A DNA stretch of 64,000 nt, from contig NW_005179065.1 of the NCBI RefSeq assembly GCF_000350225.1, forward strand, positions 5,576 to 69,575, read 5' to 3'. The notes under the pieces are model-generated. The model saw nothing but the letters and a program-made list of their open reading frames with translations, was not told the DNA's origin and did not search any database. Positions 55,401 to 63,285 of the stretch are shown piece by piece. The translations under genes were made by a program, and so were the position numbers. Origin of the DNA: Chondrus crispus (lineage: Eukaryota; Rhodophyta; Florideophyceae; Gigartinales; Gigartinaceae). The first letter of the stretch is position 1. Each line of letters starts with the position of its first letter.

Positions 55401-56503
55401 AACAAGCACCTCGTCAATGGCATACCAAAGTGGATGATTTCTTACTCGGTGAATTGGGATTTGAGACTTCACGTAGTGATCCGTGCCTCTACATTAAACG
55501 CATTGGTAACACTATCATGCTAATTGCACTTTATGTCGATGACTTGTTGCTCGCTGGTAGTGATATCCATGCCATCAAATGGATGAAGGGGGAGCTTAAC
55601 AAACGGTTTGAGATGAAAGACCTTAGTGAGGCAAAAGTCTGCATTGGTCTTGAGATTCAAAGAGATCGCACTATCAAGACATTGAGTCTCACTCAAACTA
55701 AGTATGCATTAAATGTGCTTGACCGTTTTAAAATGTCGACTTGTAACCCTTCTCTGACGCCAATGGAACAAGGTCGCAGAACCACGAATTCTATCGAAAA
55801 CGACTCCGAAACAAAGGCACCGTATCGTGAGGCAGTCGGTTGCCTTATGTACTTGATGGTTGGCACTCGTCCAGACTTGGCATACGCCATTGGAAAGCTT
55901 TCCCAACATTCTGCCAACCCATGTGACTCACACTGGGCAGGTGTAAAACGAGTAATGCGATACGTGCAAGGGACTCAAAACTTAGGAATCGTGTTTGACA
56001 ATAAATCTAAATCGCCGGAGTTGCTTGGTTTCAGTGATGCTGACTGGGCCGGTTGTTCAGACTCTCGCAAGTCGACCAGCGGATATGTTTTCAAGTTCTG
56101 TGGTGGAGCTATCAGTTGGAGTTCCCGGAAACAGACTGTGGTTGCGACTTCGACGTGTGAAGCTGAGTACATTGCACTATGTGAAGCGTGTAAGGAGGCG
56201 ACTTGGTTGCGTCAAGTGGTTGCTGATGTTCTTGGACTTGATTCTGATCCCACGATCATGATGGGGTGTGACAATGCAGGGACGATTTCGTTTGCACAGA
56301 ATGAATCGATCAACCGTCGCAACAAACATGTTGATGTAAAATACCACTACGTACGAGATGCTATTAAGAGAAACATTGTGTATTTGTCGCATTGTCCGAC
56401 CACTTCGATGCCTGCCGATATCTTAACCAAAGCACTTGGGCGAATTCTATTCCAGAAGTTTGTAGAACTTCTGGGGCTTGCAGTGTCCAGTAAAAGCATG
56501 TGA
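52406..56503 (+). CDS. Copia-2 gag-pol polyprotein (1365 aa, intact)
   Basis: The ATG at 52406 starts MDDQSSGSVRIEKL; eleven codons upstream are open but lack an ATG. Order: gag of the UBN2 type (FYIWKQKIELLLALRD), CCHC knuckle CTNCNRHGHTAARC (about residue 222), protease WLVDSGCSAHIT (about 300), integrase HHCC finger (HERMAHVN...CPACVFGK), DDE core (LVHSDVCGPL, LRTDRGGEYL, EQNGVAERLN), RT (WVFNVKQLPD, LHQMDVVTAFLNGDL, LYVDDLLLAGS) and RNase H (FSDADWAGCSDSRKSTSGY, CEAEYIAL, NKHVDVKYHYVRD, ADILTKALG). No stop or frameshift. Domain order protease-integrase-RT-RNase H defines Ty1/Copia. Length is normal. It would act in cytoplasmic particles and the nucleus. Confidence 0.95.
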   Translation: MDDQSSGSVRIEKLTASNFYIWKQKIELLLALRDVDQYVFDDISENATSDDRRKWIRGDAKAKAVIGLTLSDDYLQHVRGCSSAKETWEAILNVFERHTLLNKLSARRDFYTVSMLPSEKVLVFINRVKQLAARLQSMSVEIDDKEIAMAVLNGLPPRFDNLIVALDALGNEDKVFGLDFVKSRLLQEEQRESMKTASTTSPHAPALVNRMPIRRDMRCTNCNRHGHTAARCWGKDVNGRRPAPPDGFRSRNPGMKPSAFVSRDETSTAAFAESDFTCLLSTSSPEKKAVNAGSWLVDSGCSAHITFDRSLFVTYEEMQSGSVEMGTKARANVAGRGEVEFMLNVNGSPHPCKLSNVLHVPDFGYSLLSVSQIVSKGLQVSFEKDKCIVTGGPTVVATASQVGDLFILDVMNETFSAHVVTLQTLHERMAHVNVQGIASMIHNNVVSGINVRQSDVIRAMNRKSDNHSLVCPACVFGKATRSVIPKQRSSSRAQNCLDLVHSDVCGPLEVQSIGGSRYFITFVDDHSNWVVVYTMRNKSEAFAKYKLYEQFAQTHTGRKVKVLRTDRGGEYLSTEFKSYLDSNGTQHQLTTAYTPEQNGVAERLNRTLIDLVRSMLSHKQVSKRFWAEALATAVYVRNRVTSRALPVNTTPHHIWMKSTPNVGHLRVFGSKCWYTLPKLELRKLDLRAREAMFLGYSQCSKAYKLWDGELSKVVVSRDAKFDESTCGMHDIPAHEKDSISSDVGVVLLGGDNENEADTPNANEVGSEEDEISGEVIENEDTHSVGENDEDDVSPPVETPNVTPPTPTPAVRRSSRISRPPGSWWRSNFAAALLSHAHVAIEGPKTFKQATHGPRAAFWQTGIDKELASQTKNQTWKLVPRSEASNILTSRWVFNVKQLPDANGNIVESAKARLVARGFQQVQGLDYTETYAPVIKFTTIRLLLALVAHYDLELHQMDVVTAFLNGDLDEDIYMEQPEGCVDKSKSDHVCKLLKALYGLKQAPRQWHTKVDDFLLGELGFETSRSDPCLYIKRIGNTIMLIALYVDDLLLAGSDIHAIKWMKGELNKRFEMKDLSEAKVCIGLEIQRDRTIKTLSLTQTKYALNVLDRFKMSTCNPSLTPMEQGRRTTNSIENDSETKAPYREAVGCLMYLMVGTRPDLAYAIGKLSQHSANPCDSHWAGVKRVMRYVQGTQNLGIVFDNKSKSPELLGFSDADWAGCSDSRKSTSGYVFKFCGGAISWSSRKQTVVATSTCEAEYIALCEACKEATWLRQVVADVLGLDSDPTIMMGCDNAGTISFAQNESINRRNKHVDVKYHYVRDAIKRNIVYLSHCPTTSMPADILTKALGRILFQKFVELLGLAVSSKSM

Positions 56504-56504
56504 T

Positions 56505-56514
56505 CGAGGGGGAG
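56505..56514 (+). other. Copia-2 polypurine tract
   Basis: CGAGGGGGAG directly precedes the 3' LTR, just after the pol stop codon. Confidence 0.8.
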
Positions 56515-57253
56515 TGTTGGAAATCTTCGACCACATGCTAAGCTCCAAGCCTGACAGATATTACACGTGTACGTCGACGAAACCTAAAATGCTTGCAAGA
56601 GCATTCTCAGGATGTTTGGTCTTCAAGGTGGACACGTGTCATATTTGTACACGGTTGCACTTTCCTATCATTTCCGAGCATGTTTTAATTTTGGTGTTGA
56701 CACGTGTAAGTTATGTACCTCGTGGCACTCTACAGTACATTCTGAACATGTTTCATTTTTCTCGATTTGACACGTGTGTGACACGTATGACGTATGTGCC
56801 ACAGTGGTTATTAATCGTAGTGTAAAATCTGTAATCTACAGTACAGTACATTCAGATATTATTGACTCTCAAACGGTCCCAAATTATTAGCAAGAGAGAG
56901 TGCAAGAAGGAGAGTCATTTGATTATCAACGGAGAGTGGAAGTAGGACAGTCACTTGATTATCAACCGAGAGTGCAAGAAGGAGAGTCATTTGATTATCA
57001 ACCGAGAGTGGAAGTAGGAGAGTCACTTGATTATCAACCGAGAGTGCAACAGGGAGAGTCACCTGATTATCAACCAGTGCAAGAAGGAGAGTCACGTGAC
57101 CAGCCCTAATGGCTCGTATTGTATGTAGTTCGAAGAGTATAAGTAGCGCCAATAGTTGGCGACCAAGAGTAAAATGGTATCAACTTCTTTTCCCGTCAAC
57201 CACCAGCAACCTTCAACCATCCTTCTTCCCTCTGCCCCGCTGACCTTTCTTTA
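56515..57253 (+). repeat. Copia-2 3' LTR
   Basis: Identical by eye to 50459-51197 (offset 6056), including the U3 repeats and TATA (about 57138). Confidence 0.95.
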
Positions 57254-57258
57254 CGTGT

Positions 57259-59260
57259 TGCATCGGCCCACGCCTCACGCTCCGTCTTGTGCACGGGGCT
57301 TACGGAAGCCTCGGTGCCTTCACGGTCGGTCCGTGGCATCTGACCTACGGAGGTCAGGGTGTCTTCTCTTTCGTTCACACGCGCCGGACTTACGGAAGCC
57401 TGGGCGCCTTCGCGTTCTTCGCCGATGGTGGTCGCCACCGGACTCACCAGGGTCTCCTCGTGGGGCGAAGCATGCGCTCCCACCCGAACGGTTCGAGAAT
57501 CCTTGACGCGGGGGGCCGGCTTCGTCCGCCGACTGCTGGAAGAGATTGCTCATTTCGGGGCGCGTCTCCATCTGGTAGTGGTAGTCCCTGTACGCCGTGA
57601 ACATTCGTTGTTCCGGGGACAGGAACTGGTACGCGTACATGGCGTGACCGTACGTACGGTATAGCCAACACACGTACGCGCTGCTATCTCCCGAGGCGAA
57701 GATCGCCGCTTCGCGTGCCTCCTCATCGGTGAAGCGGGGCACGCGAAGAGGAGCGACTCCTCCATCTCGATTCGAGATGTATAACTCGGCGACCCGGCGG
57801 TCCGTACAACTCGTCACCCTCGGGGTGCGCGCGAACGCAATCGCAAATCTTCCAGTCGATCTCGTTGATGCTGGCGTGGGAGGTCGGCCTCCCACGGGCT
57901 TGCGGCCTCGCGCATTGAGGACAGGGTCGGCCTGCCACTCATCCTCTCCTATGTGGAGGGATGCCGCAGGCGAACTTGTCGCATGCGGCCTCGGGGTTCG
58001 ATTCCCCCTCGCTGCCGGTTTCGGATCCGGCAGCGGCAAACCGCGCCGAGCCCGGCACGTTGTGCCCCCCGCCTTCGCGATGCGGCGGATCGTTGGACGG
58101 TCTGTCTTCTGTTGTCCGGGCAATGGTTGGACGGTCTCAGCCACTGTGGCCCGAGTCGCGGTGGCTAGTCCGCGTACGAATTCGTGTAGAATACGGACGT
58201 CTACTGGACCGGGGTGCGCGGTGAGATCCACTGGCGGGTAGCCGCCCCAGCGAGGATCGACGGGGAACATAGGTTCTCCGGATCCGCGAGCGGCTCCTCC
58301 TCGGTCCGGGGCGTCCGCGTACGATACGCGTGTCATCTGCCGCATGTCTCCGGCTACATGCGGCAGGGCTTGGGTCTAGGACGCAAAATTTGCGTCCGTC
58401 TTGGGGCTTCGCTGCCCCGTGACGCAACTGGTGTCGGCACCAGTTGGGCTCCCTTCTCGCGCTTCGGGTGCGTTCGGAGGTACAGTGGCACCGGGCCCTG
58501 TCGGGGGGGGCTCCGGGTGACCTTTCGGCCGATGCCTGTTCCATCTTACGAATGCGCCTGACGGGGTGACGGGTAGCGTACGGACGTCTACCGGACCGGG
58601 GTGCGCGGTGAGGTCCACCGGCGGGTAGCCGCCCCAGCGAGGATCGACGGAGAACAGAGGTTCTTCGGATCCGCGAGCGGCTCCTCCACGGCCCGGGTCG
58701 GTACGGTACGGAACCCGTCCAGCCTGCCACATGCTTCCGGGGGCATGTGGCAGGGCTTGGAACTCGGACGCGACTTGCACGTCCATCGTTGGTCCTCGTT
58801 CTCCTGTGCCACGACTGGTGACGGCACCAGTCGGGCGTTGTCCTTTCGCAGCGGCAGTGGTCGGAGGTACGGAACCACTGGGGCCCTCTCGTTGGGGCGC
58901 CGGGTAGTCTTGCGGCCATGGTCCGTTCCAGGTCACGGGCACGCTGCCGCGTGGACTCTAACTCAGCGGTCAGGTGCTCGAATGCATCTAGTTGCTCCGC
59001 CGAGGGGAGGGGAGCTCGTCCGTGCGGCGCGAGTAGACGGCATCCATCACGTCGATTCGGAGGGAAGTACGGACTTCCTCGATGTAGTCCACGATGCGTT
59101 CGTACATCGCCGCCGCTTGTCCTTCGGAGAACTGGGGCGACGGTTCGCGGTCTCGAGGACCTGCGTCGCCGACGTCCAACGGGGCTGATGGAACTTGCAT
59201 AGCGGTTGCCCTCATATCCGCCGGTGCGGAGCGGATCGAGGCTCCGTACTCCTCACTCAT
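57259..59260 (-). pseudogene. Gypsy B gag and protease remnants
   Basis: The ATG at 59260 starts MSEEYG and a segment (FSEGQAAAMYERIVDYIEEVRTSLR, over two runs) homologous to the gypsy A gag N-terminus. A 387-bp tandem duplication (units from 58194 and 58581) follows. The core gag domain is deleted, joining VDVR to LHEFVRGLATATRATVAETV. The knuckle reads VCWLYRTYGHAMYAY, with two of three Cys changed to Tyr, so it cannot bind zinc. Toward 57259 the sequence matches the protease 5' part of gypsy A. Confidence 0.75.
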
Positions 59261-59318
59261 CTCAACGCGTACGGACGCGGAGGAAAACGACTACCTTCTC
59301 GGAATGATATTCGGGGTC

Positions 59319-59336
59319 TTCTAGGTCGGGAGACCA
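59319..59336 (-). other. Gypsy B primer-binding site
   Basis: The same 18 nt as in gypsy A (TGGTCTCCCGACCTAGAA on the minus strand), one base from the LTR. The two elements therefore prime from the same tRNA. Confidence 0.75.
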
Positions 59337-59337
59337 C

Positions 59338-59998
59338 TGTAGCATAAACATCCAAACGTCGAGGAGGTGTATGCACAGTCCTGCTAGACCCTGATCGGAG
59401 AAGGGAAGCAACCCCAGCTAACGGAACCGGGCGAGCCCGGGTAGCGGTGGTAGAGCGGGTACGGTCGGGGACGCGCGCAAGCGCCGGCCGATCTACGCCT
59501 CGACGCCCCGGCGCAGCGCTGGGTGACGTACCAGCGCTGACGGGCGGAGGCGGATCTAGGCTCGCTCGCCTGCTCGCACGTCCCCTGCCCGCTCGGCTCC
59601 TAACTAGATACGGGCTAGTGGGAACCCGTTCTAGAATAAGCGGGGCGAGCTTGACCAGAGGCGTGGGTTCTGGACAAGCTCGTGCTTGTCATCTCCCCTC
59701 CGCCGTCGGTCCGCTCATATTTAATATACAAACCTCTATAATAACACTACAGTACCGAGGTACTGTAGTGGTCTACTGTAGTGCAGGTCGGCCTGCACTG
59801 TACGGTGTCCGCATCGGTGCTGACAGTACACGTGGTACCCGTGTGTGTGCGCTTCGTACGCGCCGGGTACACGTATGCACGTGTGCTGTGGAGCACACGT
59901 GGACACGCTCGGTGGTACTGTAGAGCGTCGGGCTCTACAGTAACTAAATCAATCGTGATCTAATCTAAAGAGAGTCCCCCAAGGGGGGTTATGCTACA
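59338..59998 (-). repeat. Gypsy B 5' LTR
   Basis: 661 bp. Differences from 44869-45529 noticed: near 59350 (two), 59437, 59889 and the final G/C-run. All four U3 hairpins are retained; the loop of the third changes from GCGG to GTGG. Confidence 0.9.
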
Positions 59999-60003
59999 CA
60001 CGG

Positions 60004-60161
60004 TAAGCTCGCGTTCCTTACTCCGGATTGCCCCGCTGTACACGTTCACAGCGGGCATCAAGCGCGTACTTACAGCCGCGCGCGCACGCGCTGTAAAATG
60101 TGTCATGGGTGTACAGTAGCCGCCCCCAGCAGTAAATAATCACCTTCGCGATTGTGCTACA
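60004..60161 (-). repeat. Gypsy A 5' LTR, second part
   Basis: 158 bp completing the 619-bp LTR begun at 44408. It ends GTGCTACA, with one change from TATGCTACA, followed by the CCGGG target duplication. Confidence 0.9.
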
Positions 60162-60166
60162 CCGGG

Positions 60167-61129
60167 GCGTCGATGGTGGTACCAGACTCCCTGAGCAGAG
60201 AGGCGGTCGATAGGCCGCTGTGCCAGCGGTGTTTTCGTGAGATCGAGCCGCTGGGAGACTCCGCCGAGACCGCCGGAGCAATCGAGGAGCGATTTCCGGC
60301 TGCGTCAGTGGCGGGGAGACCATCCGCCGCAGAGATGCGCGACGCGCAGGAGAGGGAATGCACGAAGGACCCTGAGATAGCACGCAACGGAGGAGCGGGA
60401 AAGTTTGCAATCAACGAACAAGGTCTTCTTCATACGAAGATCCGCGGCCGCAATCGGATTGTCGTTTCCCGCTCTCTGGTTGCTACAGTATTGAGCATTG
60501 CCCACGGGTCGAGACTGTGTGGACACTACGGCCCCCGTCGGACCCAAAAGAGAATTGCTTGCCGGTTTTAGTGGCGTGGCTGGAAGGGAGACGCCCAATC
60601 GAGAGTACGGGAGTGTGTAGCGTGTGCAGGTGTCAAGGCTATCAAGCCAAAAAAACGCACCTATCCAGGTTTATCATTCCCCTCGCCGGTTCGCGCAAGT
60701 GGCAGTCAATATTCAGACAGTGACACCGAGAACCTCAAGGCGAAATGTCAAAATCCTCGTCCTTGTTGATACTTTTACCCGCTTCGCCCGAGATGTGGCC
60801 ATCCCAGACGAGAGGGCGGAGACGATCGCCAAAGCAATAATGGAAGAATGGGTAAACGTTTTCGGGCCCATGGAGCTCTTGCTGTCAGACCGGGGGCCGA
60901 ACTTTATCGGAAAAGTTTTGTCGGGCATGGCTGAGGCTCTGGGTGTGAGGAGGGTGACGACTTCCGCATTTCACCCTCAGACTAACGGATGTGTAGAAAG
61001 GTTCAACCGTACGCTCGCACGGGACCTGGCCTGCTTCGGCAGCACAGGCCAGGATGATTGGGGCAATCACGTGTCCCTGGCATGTTGCCGATACAACTCT
61101 TGTACGAACGCTGCAACTGGAGTCAGCCC
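60167..61129 (+). pseudogene. Gypsy C integrase, first part
   Basis: It starts with the RNase H tail VVPDSLSRE. Then come a linker, the H2C2 finger (IAHGSRLCGHYG ... CVACAG) and the integrase core with VLVDTFTRF, LLSDRGPNFIG and TNGCVERFNRTLA (three acidic residues kept), reaching AATGVSP. One frame change near 60570-60710. It is interrupted by an insert at 61130 and continues FEAMFGVEP at 61539. Confidence 0.8.
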
Positions 61130-61538
61130 TGTTGATGTGTGTAATTTCTCATCTTTTGATCCTCAATTGTTGACAGAAATATCGAGGGGAATTTTCATGA
61201 GAGATATATACCCGGTCCCGAGGACCATGAGGACGGTCCTCTTGTCACTCCGAGCTTCTCTGCTTTGTTACAGTGTTTTACTGTGTCTACTGTCTAATAA
61301 GACACTGATGTTTACATGTTAATGTATTTGTGTGTGGCCCACACTGACTGACCACTTGTCAGTATGTTCTACGCTTTGGGTGGGTTTTACATAGAACCTT
61401 GGGTATAAATACGGTACTGTTGGTACGAAGAATAAATCCGACATGGCTTGCTCAAGTCGTCTCCAACAATTGTAACACAACTGTTCTCAGCCACCTGCGT
61501 ACAATCTCAACCCCTCATCCGCCCCTCTAACCTGAAGA
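61130..61538. mobile_element. Probable solo LTR (409 bp) inserted in gypsy C integrase
   Basis: It interrupts the codon run GVSP/FEAMFG. AGCCC occurs at 61125-61129 and 61539-61543 as a target duplication. It starts TGTTGATGTG, contains TATAAATA (about 61404) and AATAAA (about 61430) like an LTR, and has no coding capacity. The right end does not finish in CA, so the exact boundary is uncertain. Confidence 0.6.
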
Positions 61539-62113
61539 AGCCCCTTTGAGGCAATGTTCGGCGTGGAGCCGTTCATGTCCTGGGGACTCGCTGAGCTGGC
61601 GCGGGTGTCCAGCGAGCCATATGATCTCCACGCTCACCTTCGGGAGCTTCACGCATCGCTGCTGAGGCGAGGAAAGGCTGCAAAGGAACGAGCCGCTTCC
61701 CACTACAACGCCACGCTCAGTGGCATACGCTTCGCAAAAGGGGACAGGGTCTTTGTCTGGTCTCCAGACCTAGCCGGCCTGGAGGGAGCAAGGTCGCTCC
61801 GCCGTGGTTAGGACCCGACATTGTGCAGCAGGCTCTAGGATCGACGGGCTACCTCTCGTGATCCGAGCAAGGTGCTCGTTCAGCGCGCGCGCACGTAAAT
61901 CGCTTGCTGAGAATAACAGAATCTGCGAAAGAAACGGAGGACCCTAAGGACGGCATTTTCCCCGATAGCATGCGACTGATCCAGAAAATCAAGGGTGTCA
62001 AGGAGGTCGTGCAGGACGATGGCACGGTCACCCGCCACTTTCAAGTAAAGCTAGGAGGTTTCATCTCTCCCCGGTGGACACACGAAGGAGACCTCCCCGA
62101 AGCAGTCTTGTGA
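61539..62113 (+). pseudogene. Gypsy C integrase C-terminus with chromodomain-like end
   Basis: FEAMFGVEPFMSWGL, then RGKAAKERAASHYNATL and FAKGDRVFVWSPDLAG form the usual integrase C-terminal region. After a frame change, IQKIKGVKEV ... TRHFQVKLGGFISPRWTHEGDLPEAVL is chromodomain-like. Confidence 0.7.
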
Positions 62114-62283
62114 GCATGGGACACGTCGGACGCCGGCGCAAACAGGACTCTGGCATGTCAGCAACCCGGAGGCACACAAACAACAGAAAGAGTCGATGCC
62201 TCTTTTTAAGCTCGGCACTCTTGGGCCCCTACTTCCTTGCCCGACAAGCAGAATTGATAATGGAAAATTAGGGAGGGATCGAA

Positions 62284-62702
62284 TGTTGCGTACACGTGGC
62301 AACGGGCCGGTAATTTGGGATCGGGCGGCATCTGTGGCTGGGCGAGGGGGATCATTACTGTGCACAAGGCAAGTGTCACCGAGGTGCTCGCATTGGAGAG
62401 TATCGAATGGAAAGGGCGCGCACTGGAGGTGGTTCGGAGGACCAACGGAAGGCACGAAGGGAAAGCTGGAGGCCTGAGATAGTGCGCCGGAGGCATGGAG
62501 GTGCGGTGGCGTCATGGAATGGGCAGCATAAAATTAGGACCCCTGCGGCGACGGAGAAGGAGGAGGGGACCTGGACGTCGAGTGGACTCTCGACGAGCGG
62601 TGAACATCGGGTGGACTTCCGTATATTTGAGTGGACTGTTGGCGACCGCTTCAGATTCAGTAAACGTTTGGGTTGACAGTGCCCAAGAGACCCGGCACAA
62701 CA
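62284..62702 (+). repeat. Gypsy C 3' LTR
   Basis: 419 bp, TGTTG...CAACA, pairs with 25633-26051. GTAG follows at 62703-62706. Confidence 0.85.
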
Positions 62703-62706
62703 GTAG

Positions 62707-62974
62707 TGTACTTGAGGAGGACGTGCTATCGTTTGCTGCTGAAACTTTTGGCGAAGACTGGACCTTTCAGCAAGATAGGGCATCTTTCCAGCGGTCAAAC
62801 TACACTAAAAATTGGCTTACATCAAAGAATTTGAAGGTATCGGATTGGCCAGGGAAGTCAGCAGATCTCAACATAATTGAAAACGTCTGGGGTTTACTTG
62901 CCCGGCGTGTGTATGGGAATGGACGTCAATTTGATAACCTAGAAGACCTTACTGACAAGATCATTGGCTGCTGA
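62707..62974 (+). pseudogene. Tc1-type transposase, C-terminal fragment
   Basis: VLEEDVLSFAAETFG, then WTFQQDRASFQRS (second catalytic Asp), KNLKVSDWPGKSADLNIIENVWGLL (Asp and final Glu region of DD34E) and a stop after IIGC. It completes the gene begun at 24304. The join with 25632 is in frame after removal of gypsy C and one GTAG. Confidence 0.85.
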
Positions 62975-63285
62975 GGTTCTATTTGAGAACACTACCTGTA
63001 GTGCACTCGCATGCTTCCCAACTTTTCCTTCCCGGACAACTGTCCTAACGGCCGCATCCCAGGGGTAACCGTCTACAAATTGCCACGTATAACCGTGTCT
63101 CTATCTCCACGTGTACAGGATATCGAAATTTTCGAAATGAGACAATTTATTTAGAGACGCCTCGATGTCCCAAGTACTAAATCCATTTGGTCCATTTGGA
63201 CAATTACTCTTGTGGCAAGGGAGTACGTCTACATGCTATAATGCAATCACTGTGAACACTTTTGTCTATATATTTGTTCTGTTAT
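62975..63285. other. Flank of the Tc1 gene
   Basis: AT-rich DNA without a recognised gene. I could not identify the right terminal inverted repeat of Tc1. Confidence 0.5.

Larger units (their letters stand above)
50459..57253 (+). mobile_element. Copia-2, apparently intact LTR retrotransposon (6.8 kb)
   Basis: LTRs 50459-51197 and 56515-57253 are both 739 bp, and I saw no difference between them. The target duplication CGTGT lies at 50454-50458 and 57254-57258. Primer site 51198-51213, single gag-pol ORF 52406-56503 and purine tract 56505-56514 are all in place. This is the youngest element in the window and could be mobile. Confidence 0.95.
44869..59998 (-). mobile_element. Gypsy B, non-autonomous deletion derivative inserted in the gypsy A LTR
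   Basis: LTRs 44869-45529 and 59338-59998 are 661 bp each and differ at about five sites. The target duplication is CACGG. Polarity is minus, with the primer site (59319-59336) identical to gypsy A. The interior without Copia-2 is only about 7 kb and contains N-terminal gag, a partly deleted gag, a protease remnant, the very end of integrase, an accessory-ORF-like remnant and a hairpin array. RT, RNase H and the integrase core are absent, so it could move only with help from an A-like element. Confidence 0.9.
28534..60161 (-). mobile_element. Gypsy A chromovirus-like LTR retrotransposon with about 8 kb of extra cargo
   Basis: The left LTR is 28534-29152 (619 bp). The right LTR is 44408-44868 plus 60004-60161 (461+158=619 bp), split by gypsy B. 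The target duplication CCGGG lies at 28529-28533 and 60162-60166. Polarity is minus: primer site at 44389-44406, gag, protease, RT, RNase H, integrase with chromodomain (to 37164), then cargo (FAD monooxygenase 33285-34970, opposite-strand ORF 30938-32830), then purine tract and 3' LTR. LTRs differ at roughly 17 of 619 sites by hand count. Length without gypsy B is about 16.5 kb, large for Ty3/gypsy. Confidence 0.9.
25633..62702 (+). mobile_element. Gypsy C LTR retrotransposon (host of the whole nest)
   Basis: LTRs 25633-26051 and 62284-62702 are both 419 bp, begin TGTTG and end CAACA, and differ at roughly 45 positions by hand count (about 11%). The flanking GTAG (25629-25632 and 62703-62706) is the target duplication. 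Coding order on the plus strand is gag, zinc knuckle, RT, RNase H, [gypsy A insertion], H2C2 finger, integrase core, [solo LTR], chromodomain-like end. Own length without insertions is about 5.0 kb. Many stops and frameshifts, and no protease, show an old dead copy. Confidence 0.9.
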
